Notes under the pieces: generated by a model
What the model was told of the DNA's origin: nothing
The model's input: the letters and a program-made list of their open reading frames with translations, nothing else
The model's database searches: none
Part shown: positions 54,401 through 63,168 of the stretch, in pieces
Position numbering within the stretch: position 1 is the stretch's first letter
Layout of the letters: each line of letters begins with the position of its first letter
Position numbers and translations under genes: made by a program
Source: Clostridium_AD sp937920395
Lineage (GTDB): Bacteria; Bacillota; Clostridia; Clostridiales; Clostridiaceae
Direction: 5' to 3'
Assembly: GCA_052274345.1 (NCBI GenBank)
Contig: DAVZGP010000009.1
Coordinates: 1 to 64,000, forward strand
DNA: 64,000 bases

Positions 54401-56875
54401 ATGAAGAAATGGTATGGGAAAACGATGATAAGAGTAGTGGGGATGCTGAATTCTGACATTAATTTGGGGTTAGATGAAGAGAAAATTAAATATATGAGAG
54501 AAAAATATGGTGAAAATACCATATTGAAACCTAAAACTGAAAGTCTTTTAACTGTTGTGGTTAATCAAATAAAACAGTTATGGATTCTTGTAGCTATAGG
54601 TTGCATCGCTATGCTATTTTATAATAGGTTTTTTACTATAGGTTGTTTTGTAACACTGATAATGGTATTTAGTGTAATGCTTTTAATAAATGAAGATTAT
54701 AAAGGAAAGAAAAGTTTAATTGCAATTGATAATCTAAATACACAGTATTCCAATGTAAAGCGCTGTGGAAAGATAATTAGAATAAGTTGTGAAGAAATGG
54801 TAGTTGGCGATATCGTTTTTCTCGAAAAAGGTAGATATGCCCAGGCGGATATTAGAATACTCGAATGTGAAGACTTAAAGGTAGTAGAAGTTTCAGTAAC
54901 GGGTGAAAAGTATGAAGTTGAAAAATACTCTATGAAGATAGAGGAAGAAGTTATAAATCTATCTGAGATAAAAAACATTGTTTATAAATCTTCACTTATT
55001 ACTGAGGGTTCAGGCATGGGAATAATTATTGCTACTGGCATGAATACACAAATTGGAAGAATTATAAAAGTATTACTTGAGTCTAAAAATGAGAGCAGTT
55101 CTTTTAGTAATGATTTGATAGATATTGCAAATAGAAGTACTGTAATTACACTAATATCGGGTATAATTACTTTAATTTTTATAAGTTTCAAAAGTAATGG
55201 ACTTCATGAGGCTATAAATTCACTTATTTATATTTCTATGACGTTTAATTCTTCAATGTTTATTATAATATTGTATTTATTTTTTTATATTATATTTAGA
55301 AAATTCAACGAGAAAAATATATATGTTAAAAGTATTGCCACCATTTATGCACTTACGAATATTTCTACAATATTTATGAAAAAAATTGGGGCTGTTTCGG
55401 AGAATAAACTTATTCTTAGTGAAATTTATTGTGACGGAAGACTTATAAATATGAAAATTCATAATTTTGATATTGAAGATGTTATAGAAAGAATAATTAG
55501 CATAGCACTAATTTGTAATGATGCTAAATTTTTCAATGAGAATTCTACTCATTTAAGAGACCGTAATTCTATTGAAAGTTTGGAAGAACGTGAAATAATT
55601 GAGTTTTGGGATGAAAATTTTGCGAAAAATAGTCATTTTGAGACAAAATACAGGAGAATATTTAAGATTGCATATGACGCTGATAAAAGGATTAAAACAG
55701 TTGTAAATAGAATAGAGGATAAATATAGAGCTAATGTAAAAGGTGTGCTTGATAGTATATTAAGTAGATGTACTCATATTTTAGTTAATGGTATAGAGAA
55801 AGAAATTAATGAGGATGATATTGCGAATATTATAAATGTTCATATAGATATGTCTAATAAATCATATAATGTTATAGGTTATGGTTATAGAAATTTTAGC
55901 TATAAACCTAGTATAGATGAAAATATTGAAAGTAATTTAGTATTTGTAGGGTTAATAGGTTTTGAAAATCCAATAAAAGAAAGTTCATACATAGCTGTGA
56001 ATACATGTAGAAAAATCAATATTAGAGTTATCATAGATCAAGAAGACAATAAATTAGCTTCTTTTGCATTTGGAAAATCAATAGGAATTACTAGCAAAAA
56101 GGAGCAAATTCTATCAGGGATAGAGATGGATTATATGAGCGAAGAAGAAATTGAAAAAGGCATTGAGAACATTAGTGTTTTTTCTAAAATTTCACCCAAA
56201 CATAAAAGCAAAATTGTTAATGTCTTAAATGATAAAGGATATTCTATTGCATCAGTAGGAGATACATTGACTGATTTAGAGTATCTTAATAATTCTGATA
56301 TATCTATTTCAGTGGGGGTTGAATGTAGTAATGTAGTAAAAAAACTTTCAAATATATTCTTGAAGGAAAATGATTTTGGAGAAATAGTAAATTTAATACA
56401 GCATAGTAAAAAAATCATAAGTTATATAAGCAGAGTAGTTTTGTTTATAAACACCTTAGCGATAAGTGAAATATTAGTAATATTATTAAGCATAATTATT
56501 AGAGGCACAATGCCATTTACGATTATATGTAGTTTGTCTTTGAATTTTATATTGTTACCTTTTTGTTGTTTTGCAATACTATTACAAAATACAAATACTG
56601 ATATAATATTAAAAAATATTAATTATGATTATATAAAAAGTATTTGTATAAGAAACTCATGTATTATTGGCATCATATATATTTTCATTATTGCTCTTGG
56701 TCATAAATTTGTTATTATAAATGTTGACGATGTTATATTTATTATGTTTGTAATGCTTGAAAGTGTATTTTGTTTATCTCTTTTATATGAGAAACATTTT
56801 CTGGAAAATAAAGTAGCGTATACTTTAGTGGCTTTTAATATATTAGTACAGTTTATGTTGATTAAATTAAAATAA
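54401..56875 (+). CDS. catalytically degenerate P-type ATPase homologue (pseudo-ATPase)
   Basis: An 824-residue protein with the full layout of a P2-type (Ca2+-like) ATPase: N-terminal LNSDINLGLDEE..YGEN, two helices, actuator domain, helices 3-4, cytoplasmic P/N region, six C-terminal helices. The catalytic motifs are lost. DKTGTLT is replaced by KKIGAVS (Asp to Lys at residue 327, flanked by the expected TIF.. and SENKL). TGES is TGEK (167-170), PEGLP in helix 4 is missing, DPPR is NPIK, TGD is IDQED, and GDGVND is GDTLTD (620-625). It cannot form the phosphoenzyme as known pumps do. The frame is long and free of stops, so it is under selection, not decaying. Start may be TTG 54392. Confidence 0.8.
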   Translation: MKKWYGKTMIRVVGMLNSDINLGLDEEKIKYMREKYGENTILKPKTESLLTVVVNQIKQLWILVAIGCIAMLFYNRFFTIGCFVTLIMVFSVMLLINEDYKGKKSLIAIDNLNTQYSNVKRCGKIIRISCEEMVVGDIVFLEKGRYAQADIRILECEDLKVVEVSVTGEKYEVEKYSMKIEEEVINLSEIKNIVYKSSLITEGSGMGIIIATGMNTQIGRIIKVLLESKNESSSFSNDLIDIANRSTVITLISGIITLIFISFKSNGLHEAINSLIYISMTFNSSMFIIILYLFFYIIFRKFNEKNIYVKSIATIYALTNISTIFMKKIGAVSENKLILSEIYCDGRLINMKIHNFDIEDVIERIISIALICNDAKFFNENSTHLRDRNSIESLEEREIIEFWDENFAKNSHFETKYRRIFKIAYDADKRIKTVVNRIEDKYRANVKGVLDSILSRCTHILVNGIEKEINEDDIANIINVHIDMSNKSYNVIGYGYRNFSYKPSIDENIESNLVFVGLIGFENPIKESSYIAVNTCRKINIRVIIDQEDNKLASFAFGKSIGITSKKEQILSGIEMDYMSEEEIEKGIENISVFSKISPKHKSKIVNVLNDKGYSIASVGDTLTDLEYLNNSDISISVGVECSNVVKKLSNIFLKENDFGEIVNLIQHSKKIISYISRVVLFINTLAISEILVILLSIIIRGTMPFTIICSLSLNFILLPFCCFAILLQNTNTDIILKNINYDYIKSICIRNSCIIGIIYIFIIALGHKFVIINVDDVIFIMFVMLESVFCLSLLYEKHFLENKVAYTLVAFNILVQFMLIKLK

Positions 56876-57087
56876 CTAACATACAAATGTTATAATAATA
56901 TTTAAAATAAGAATCATAAGTAAATAAGACATGCTGATTATTTTAAATATTTATTGGATAAAATAAGGCTATGGAGGTATATAATACTTGAAAATATATT
57001 TAAAACAATGATTATGTTATAATAGTAAAAGATAGCAAATTTATATGTTCTTTTGCATAAATGATTTTCCAAGTATAATATTTTATT

Positions 57088-58860
57088 ATGGCTAGACCTT
57101 TAGTGTATTATGCAGTAACGATATTTATGGGATGTATCACTTGTCTAATTTTAACAAACAACCCTATTGTAGGAGCAATTATAACTGCACTTTTTTTGTC
57201 TATTATGTATTTTACTATAGATAAAAAGTTTTTTTATCTAGTATTTTGTTTTTTTATTATTAGTAATATCAATTATTATTCTTATTTTAATGTTAATTTA
57301 CCAAGTGATGTAAAGATTAAAGTGAGAATATCAGATAAAAGTACATATTATTGCTCGGCAAGATATAATGATAAGAAGATTGATTTGAAAGGCAATATAT
57401 TTGAATTCAGCGAAGGAAGAAACGTGTGGATAAAAGGTAATTTTAAAAAGGAAGCAGTATATGAAAAGGGTACGGTTGGAACATATACAGTTAAAAGTTA
57501 TGAGATTTGTGATGAAGATATAATATCAAAAATTGAAGCTTTTAGAAAAGGTTTATATGAAAAATTTTCAGAAGGTTTAGGAAAAGAAAAAGCAGCCTTA
57601 GTTATGGGCGTATGTTTTGGGGATAGTGGATACATAGAAAAAGAACAAAAGGAAGATTTTAAAAAACTGGGTATAAGTCATGTTATAAGTGTATCAGGTC
57701 TTCATATGTCAATAGTGTATCAGGTTTTAGAAACTGTTGTAGGTTATAAAATAGCTTTATTATTCTCTTTTGGATACATGATATTTACAGGAGGGCAATC
57801 ATCAACAATAAGAGCTTTTATAATGATTTTCATATTGAAAGTGGCAAGCAAAGTATATAAAAAATATGATAGTCTTTCATCGGTTAGTTTGGCTGCAATT
57901 ATAATATTAGTGTTTAGACCTTTTTACATTCTTGATATAGGATTTATGCTTTCTTTTCTTTGTGTTCTTGGTATTATAGTATTTAATAAAAAAATCAGGA
58001 AGGTGCTATATAAATTACCTTCTGCTTTAAATGAATCTTTCAGTTTAAGTATAAGTTCTCAAATATTTTCTACACCTTATGCAGTTGTAGCTCTTAAGAC
58101 TTTTAGTTTAGGGGCATTTCTTAGTAATTTATTGTTATTACCACTATATACAGTAGTTGTGGTACTTGGAAATATGTCTCTTATATTTAGTACAGTTTAC
58201 CAATTATTTGATTTGATAAATTATGGAATGTTTACTGTCTTAATGATAATAGAATTTATTCAAAAGGTGCTTGTAGCATTATTACCAGAAATGCTTTACT
58301 TTTCTTATATTGAAAGTCTAGTTGTATTCGGATTATATCTATGTTATCTTGCAATTAAAAAGGGCTATATGCAATTTAAGTATGTTCCAATATGTATTAT
58401 TTTTGTTTTAATGTTTCAAAGTTATAAAGTTTTTCCAGAGATTAGTTATATAAGTGCTAATAAGAATGACGTCGTTTTAATACAATATAAAAGGACAACA
58501 GTTGCAGTTACCACTGGAAATATTAAGGGGAAAGATTTAAAAGTGCCTGTTAAAGTAGATAGAATTTTTGAGAATTATACTGGTGAGTCAATTATAAACA
58601 TTTCTCAAAGTTATGCTGTTAAATTGACACGGAATGGTGATGAATTAGAAGCTTTAGCATGTTTTACGCAAAAGACAAGTAAAAAGCAGAACATGTTATT
58701 ACTTGAAAATAAAACTGAGAAAATTACACCGTTTAAAGATACAGTAAAATTAAAAAATGATGAAACGTATGTGCCATCAGGAACAATTATTAATAAATAC
58801 ATAATCATAGGAAACAAAGTTTTAAAATTTTCACAAGGGTTGGAGGAAATAATTGATTAA
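57088..58860 (+). CDS. comEC: ComEC/Rec2 competence membrane protein
   Basis: A 590-residue membrane protein. The N-terminal OB-like periplasmic domain and the competence domain (GISHVISVSGLHMSIVYQ, FTGGQSSTIRAFIM) are present, with about nine helices. The C-terminal metallo-beta-lactamase domain of full ComEC (often about 750 residues) is missing: after the last helix only about 140 non-HxHxDH residues remain. It would be the DNA channel. The start has no obvious ribosome site. holA overlaps its end. Confidence 0.9.
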   Translation: MARPLVYYAVTIFMGCITCLILTNNPIVGAIITALFLSIMYFTIDKKFFYLVFCFFIISNINYYSYFNVNLPSDVKIKVRISDKSTYYCSARYNDKKIDLKGNIFEFSEGRNVWIKGNFKKEAVYEKGTVGTYTVKSYEICDEDIISKIEAFRKGLYEKFSEGLGKEKAALVMGVCFGDSGYIEKEQKEDFKKLGISHVISVSGLHMSIVYQVLETVVGYKIALLFSFGYMIFTGGQSSTIRAFIMIFILKVASKVYKKYDSLSSVSLAAIIILVFRPFYILDIGFMLSFLCVLGIIVFNKKIRKVLYKLPSALNESFSLSISSQIFSTPYAVVALKTFSLGAFLSNLLLLPLYTVVVVLGNMSLIFSTVYQLFDLINYGMFTVLMIIEFIQKVLVALLPEMLYFSYIESLVVFGLYLCYLAIKKGYMQFKYVPICIIFVLMFQSYKVFPEISYISANKNDVVLIQYKRTTVAVTTGNIKGKDLKVPVKVDRIFENYTGESIINISQSYAVKLTRNGDELEALACFTQKTSKKQNMLLLENKTEKITPFKDTVKLKNDETYVPSGTIINKYIIIGNKVLKFSQGLEEIID

Positions 58861-59887
58861 TTATGCAGAGCTTGAAAAAAAAATTAAAAAAAATGAATTA
58901 GATAATTGCTATATATTTTGTGGTTCAGATGAAAAATTAATAAAAGATCATGTTGAATATATAATTAATAGTGTGCTTGACAAAAATTTTATTGATCTAA
59001 ATTATTCAAAATTTGATGGTAGTAAAATAGATTTTGAGACAATTAGTGATGCTTGTGAAACTATGCCATTTATGAGTGATAAAAAGGTAGTGGTTGTATA
59101 TAGGGCAACATTTTTAGAGGATAATCCTGGTGCTAAGAATTCTAATGATTTAAAGAATAAAAATTTTGCTATGCTAAATGAATATTTAAAAAATCCACCA
59201 CCTCAATGTATTTTGATTATATATTATACATTTCTAAGTGATAGGGAAAAACCAAGTAATAAAATTAAAAAACTAGATAAAAAAGCATGCGTGATAAAAG
59301 TTGATAAACTAAAGGGTGAATCTCTACAGAAAATATGTAAAAATTTATTTGAAGGTGCCGGAGCAATAATTGGGAAATCAGAACTTGTTTTATTTTGTTC
59401 TCAGGTAGACAATAACATGAATATCGTATTAAATGAAGTAGAAAAACTAGTGTCATTTGCAAATGGAAGAGAGATTACTAAAAAAGATATTTTGGCAATG
59501 ATGCCTCAAAAGAGTGAAAACGACATTTTTAATTTAGTTGATTATTTGTCTCAAAAAAATATTAAGAAGGCACTAGATATTTTGAATGAACTTATATACA
59601 GGGGAGAGAAAATACCATTTATATTATTTATGCTAACAAGGCAGTTTAACCTTTTATTTAATATTAAATTAGGAACTGAAAGTGGAAAAACAAAGGAGCT
59701 TTTGGCGAGTGAATTAAGGCTTCATCCATACGTTTGTGAAAAAATGATTTCGCAGAGCAATAAATTTACTATAAAAAGGTTGAAAAGGAATATTGGACTC
59801 TGTCTTGAAACAGAGAAAGTTTTAAAAAGTACTTCAACAGATGATAAGATAAATATTGAAGTCTTTATGATAAAGACTGTAATGTAA
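58853..59887 (+). CDS. holA: DNA polymerase III delta subunit
   Basis: A 344-residue clamp-loader subunit that opens the beta clamp. It starts with TTG behind GGAGGAAAT and reads NYAELEKKIKKNELDNCYIFCG, typical of HolA, with the three-domain length. It overlaps comEC by eight bases, the usual clostridial order comEC-holA-rpsT. Confidence 0.92.
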   Translation: MINYAELEKKIKKNELDNCYIFCGSDEKLIKDHVEYIINSVLDKNFIDLNYSKFDGSKIDFETISDACETMPFMSDKKVVVVYRATFLEDNPGAKNSNDLKNKNFAMLNEYLKNPPPQCILIIYYTFLSDREKPSNKIKKLDKKACVIKVDKLKGESLQKICKNLFEGAGAIIGKSELVLFCSQVDNNMNIVLNEVEKLVSFANGREITKKDILAMMPQKSENDIFNLVDYLSQKNIKKALDILNELIYRGEKIPFILFMLTRQFNLLFNIKLGTESGKTKELLASELRLHPYVCEKMISQSNKFTIKRLKRNIGLCLETEKVLKSTSTDDKINIEVFMIKTVM

Positions 59888-59940
59888 GGTTAATTATGTT
59901 TTTAATATTAAATTCAAATTACAATATAAACAAAAAATTA

Positions 59941-59972
59941 AAAAAACCGGTGTAAATCACCGGTTTTTTTAT
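59941..59972. terminator. bidirectional terminator of holA and rpsT
   Basis: AAAACCGGTG pairs exactly with CACCGGTTTT around TAAAT, with runs of A and T on each side. Confidence 0.93.
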
Positions 59973-60244
59973 TATGCTGCTAAATTTAAAGCGTTTAATC
60001 TTGCTGCAAGTCTTGACTTTCTTCTTGCTGCTTTATTGATGTGAAGTATTCCTTTAGTTACAGCCATATCTAAAGCTTTAACCACACTTGCGTATGTAAC
60101 TTTAGCTTCTGCAACATCACCAGTAACTAGAGCTGTTTCAAATTTTTTAACCTTAGTTTTTAAAGCAGTTTTAATCATTGTATTTCTTTCTGTTTTAACT
60201 GCAGTAATTTTAATTCTTTTTTTTGCTGATTTAATATTTGCCAT
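59972..60244 (-). CDS. rpsT: 30S ribosomal protein S20
   Basis: A 90-residue basic helical protein binding 16S rRNA (ANIKSAKKRIKITAVKTERN, AARRKSRLAARLN). The ATG follows GGGGGGTG. A hairpin (GCAGTTT/AAAACTGC) lies in its leader at 60281-60299 and may mediate autoregulation. Confidence 0.97.
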   Translation of the reverse strand: MANIKSAKKRIKITAVKTERNTMIKTALKTKVKKFETALVTGDVAEAKVTYASVVKALDMAVTKGILHINKAARRKSRLAARLNALNLAA

Positions 60245-60328
60245 TAATTTTCACCCCCCTTTGTATTTAATAACGTGTCAGCAGTTTTGGGGAAACTGCA
60301 TACGAGTCTATTTAATTAATCAACTAGT

Positions 60329-60357
60329 ATTATAGCATTAAAATATAAGCACTTCAA
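60329..60357 (-). promoter_or_regulatory. promoter of rpsT
   Basis: On the minus strand TTGAAG and TATAAT are separated by 17 bases. The leader is about 75 bases and contains the hairpin at 60281-60299. Confidence 0.8.
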
Positions 60358-60494
60358 GGGTAAATTAATCTAGATACATAAATTTTAGTATAAGACTTAT
60401 TTAAATGAGGTAGAAAGGCTAAAATAAACTTTTTTAAGAATAAGAAAAGACTATTAGGAAAGGATAATAATAAAAATGTAGTTGAGGTGAAATT

Positions 60495-61469
60495 ATGATA
60501 AGTATAAGAACAGACTTAGCTGTGGAGGCAAAAGAAATATACAAAGAAAAAAACAATGGTGAAATACCTGGTGTTGATGTGGAGGAGTATAGCGAGGGAG
60601 ATATTAAAATTACTAATGTAAAGATCGTAAGTGATATTGGAGAAAAAATGATGGGAAAACCAAAAGGTACATATATAACAATTGATATCCCTGAATTTGT
60701 TCACTATGATGGTGAGGCTATGGAAAGAGTAAGTATGGTAATGGGAGAAGTTCTATCACCACTAATAAAATTAGATGATAGTATGACGGCCCTAGTAGTT
60801 GGACTTGGGAACTGGAATGTTACTCCAGATGCAGTAGGACCAAAGGTTGTTTCTAAGATAATGGTTACTAGACATTTAAAAGAATTAGTACCAGATTCAA
60901 TAGATGAAGGCATACGTCCAGTATGTGCAATATCTCCAGGAGTTCTTGGAATAACAGGTATGGAGACTGGCGAAATCATTCGTGGTATTGTAGAACGGAT
61001 TAAACCGAATTTAGTAATTTGTATTGATGCATTAGCTTCTAGAAAAATGAATAGGGTGAATAGAACTATTCAGATAGGGACATCTGGAATTTCTCCAGGA
61101 GCAGGAATTGGAAACAGAAGAATGGAAATAAGTGAGAAGACCTTAGGTGTACCAGTTATTGCAATTGGTATTCCGACAGTAGTAGATGCAGCAACTCTTG
61201 CAAATGATACTATTGATTTGGTACTTGACGAGATGATTAAATCTGCAAACGAAGGCAAAGAATTTTACAATATGTTAAAATCAATTGATAAAGCAGAAAA
61301 ACAAAAGATGATTGCTGAGATATTAAATCCTTATGTAGGCAATCTTGTTGTTACACCAAAAGAAATAGATATGGTAATAAATTCTGTTTCTAAAATAATA
61401 GCTAATGGAATTAATATAGCATTGCAACCGGCGTTAGATTTAGAGGATATAAATAAGTACTTAAATTAG
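60495..61469 (+). CDS. gpr: germination protease GPR
   Basis: A 324-residue aspartic-type protease that degrades small acid-soluble spore proteins on germination. It is made as a zymogen; the N-terminal ISIRTDLAVEAKE contains the propeptide site. Later conserved blocks are GNWNVTPDAVGPKVV, PGVLGITGMETGEI and GTSGISPGAGIGNRR. The ATG follows GAGGTGAAATT. It is upstream of spoIIP. Confidence 0.95.
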   Translation: MISIRTDLAVEAKEIYKEKNNGEIPGVDVEEYSEGDIKITNVKIVSDIGEKMMGKPKGTYITIDIPEFVHYDGEAMERVSMVMGEVLSPLIKLDDSMTALVVGLGNWNVTPDAVGPKVVSKIMVTRHLKELVPDSIDEGIRPVCAISPGVLGITGMETGEIIRGIVERIKPNLVICIDALASRKMNRVNRTIQIGTSGISPGAGIGNRRMEISEKTLGVPVIAIGIPTVVDAATLANDTIDLVLDEMIKSANEGKEFYNMLKSIDKAEKQKMIAEILNPYVGNLVVTPKEIDMVINSVSKIIANGINIALQPALDLEDINKYLN

Positions 61470-61521
61470 TAATAACTATTTGAATTCCCTCATATATATT
61501 TTATAAACAGGGGGGATGAAA

Positions 61522-62667
61522 ATGAAATACAGAGGTGAAAATTTTAAAGGCAAAAATAGAATTATGCCAAGTAAAAAAATTAATTTTATTATATGTTTTT
61601 TAAAGAAAACTAGTAATGTGAAAGTGTTTTTTTGCGGCTTCACATTGCTAATTATTTTTTTATTAGGCGTAATGATACCTAGAAGTGCGAAGGCAGATAG
61701 TGAAGAAAATTACGGAAACAATTTTTACGTTAGTGTTATTAATAATGCTTTATCTGTAATTAAGTCCTCTAATGTAGAGAGGCAAGATACAAATAGCGAA
61801 AATATGGATGGTTCAGCAGTTTTGTCATTTTTAGGAGTAGATATTTCGAATCCTATATCAATAGTAATAAAAGAAATTGCTTATTTAGATAAAAATGAAG
61901 TTAGTACAGATGTAGACAATTCAAAAACATTTACTCTTAACCCTTTTAACTTAGATGATAAGCAGGTAAGTAAATCTAAGGTCAATGTTACTAATGTGGT
62001 AGCAAAACTTTATAATCCTAGTTTGAAAGGTATATTAAATAAAGCAAAGCCACGGGTTCTTATATATCATTCTCATACATCTGAAGCCTACCGCACCTCA
62101 AACAAGGACACATCAACAACTACTGCCAGTCCAGATCAATCACGTAATGTTGTTGCTGTAGGAGATGTAATAACTGAAGAATTAGAAAAAAACTATGGAA
62201 TTTCGGTTATACATGATAAAAATGTAAATGATACAGGAGATTACAATAACGCTTATAAAAAGTCTGGAGTTACATTAGATAAGTACTTAAAGCTATACGA
62301 AAAATTTGATTTAATTATTGATTTACATAGAGACAGTATAGTTAACAAGAAGGCAGTGCTTACAAAATTAAATGGTGAAGATGTAGCACAATTTATGTTC
62401 GTTGTAACAGATAAGAATCCTAGATATACTCAGCAAAAGAAACTAATAAATTCTATGATGTCAATATCAAATAGATTATACCCAGGGATTATAAGAACTA
62501 ATCCAATTTGGGTTTATCACTGGGGAATGGGATTTTACAATCAAAACAGGAGCAATAATGCACTCTTAATTGAAGTAGGCACATATACTAATAGTATTCA
62601 AGAAGTAAAAAATACTGGTAAATATCTATCAAGAATAATCGCAGAGCAATTAAATGGTAAAAAGTGA
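61522..62667 (+). CDS. spoIIP: stage II sporulation protein P
   Basis: A 381-residue membrane-anchored wall hydrolase that, with SpoIID and SpoIIM, drives engulfment. A membrane helix at about 35-55 is followed by an extracellular domain with YHSHTSEAYR, DLHRDS, and LLIEVGTYTNS (metal ligands and catalytic Glu of an amidase fold). ATG 61522 is seven bases after GGGGGG; ATG 61516 overlaps that site. Confidence 0.93.
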   Translation: MKYRGENFKGKNRIMPSKKINFIICFLKKTSNVKVFFCGFTLLIIFLLGVMIPRSAKADSEENYGNNFYVSVINNALSVIKSSNVERQDTNSENMDGSAVLSFLGVDISNPISIVIKEIAYLDKNEVSTDVDNSKTFTLNPFNLDDKQVSKSKVNVTNVVAKLYNPSLKGILNKAKPRVLIYHSHTSEAYRTSNKDTSTTTASPDQSRNVVAVGDVITEELEKNYGISVIHDKNVNDTGDYNNAYKKSGVTLDKYLKLYEKFDLIIDLHRDSIVNKKAVLTKLNGEDVAQFMFVVTDKNPRYTQQKKLINSMMSISNRLYPGIIRTNPIWVYHWGMGFYNQNRSNNALLIEVGTYTNSIQEVKNTGKYLSRIIAEQLNGKK

Positions 62668-62704
62668 ATAATTTATTATAAAAAGTGCATCCTTACTAAG
62701 GAGA

Positions 62705-62726
62705 AGATAATAATTAATTATTATCT
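62705..62726. promoter_or_regulatory. perfect 22-bp palindrome before a small membrane gene
   Basis: The arm AGATAATAATT is repeated in inverted form with no spacer. It lies 29 bases before the ATG at 62756 and could be a metalloregulator operator (GATAAT-like half sites) or an RNA hairpin. Confidence 0.4.
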
Positions 62727-62755
62727 GTTTAAGAAAAACTTAGGGGGCATTTTTT

Positions 62756-63016
62756 ATGTTTAAAAAAAACATTATTAAACATATATTTATACTGGTTATT
62801 TGTTTTTCTATATTTATTTATGGATTTATTGAAGTTAATATTAATAAGTCTGAATTAGTAAAGGAAAAGTCGAGATTTATAATAAGCATAAAATCAAACC
62901 CTCTAGATTTTAGAATAGAGACTAAGGGATATGTTTTTTACGTAAATGGTAAATTGTTCTTTAATATGAAAGAAAAATGTATTGATACTTATAATGATGT
63001 TTTGAAGAAATTTTAA
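62756..63016 (+). CDS. small single-pass membrane protein
   Basis: An 86-residue protein. One membrane helix (residues 8-26) is followed by about 60 residues, probably outside the cell, containing VYFVNGKLF-like strand FYVNGKLFFN. The ATG follows TTAGGGGGC. No family recognised. It lies between spoIIP and lepA and may be transcribed with spoIIP. Confidence 0.6.
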   Translation: MFKKNIIKHIFILVICFSIFIYGFIEVNINKSELVKEKSRFIISIKSNPLDFRIETKGYVFYVNGKLFFNMKEKCIDTYNDVLKKF

Positions 63017-63076
63017 ACATATAATATAAGAGGAATTTACGTAGTTAAATAAAGTATAGTGTAAAATCACAATGCA

Positions 63077-63107
63077 TTGACAAAAATAGATATAATTATG
63101 ATATAAT
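63077..63107 (+). promoter_or_regulatory. promoter of lepA
   Basis: Consensus TTGACA is followed by TATAAT after 19 bases; a 17-base spacing would use GATATA. The leader is about 55 bases. Confidence 0.6.
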
Positions 63108-63168
63108 TCAACTAGATGCTTAGAATCAAAAAAATATTTAACATATAGTACAATGGGGGTAAAAATTA

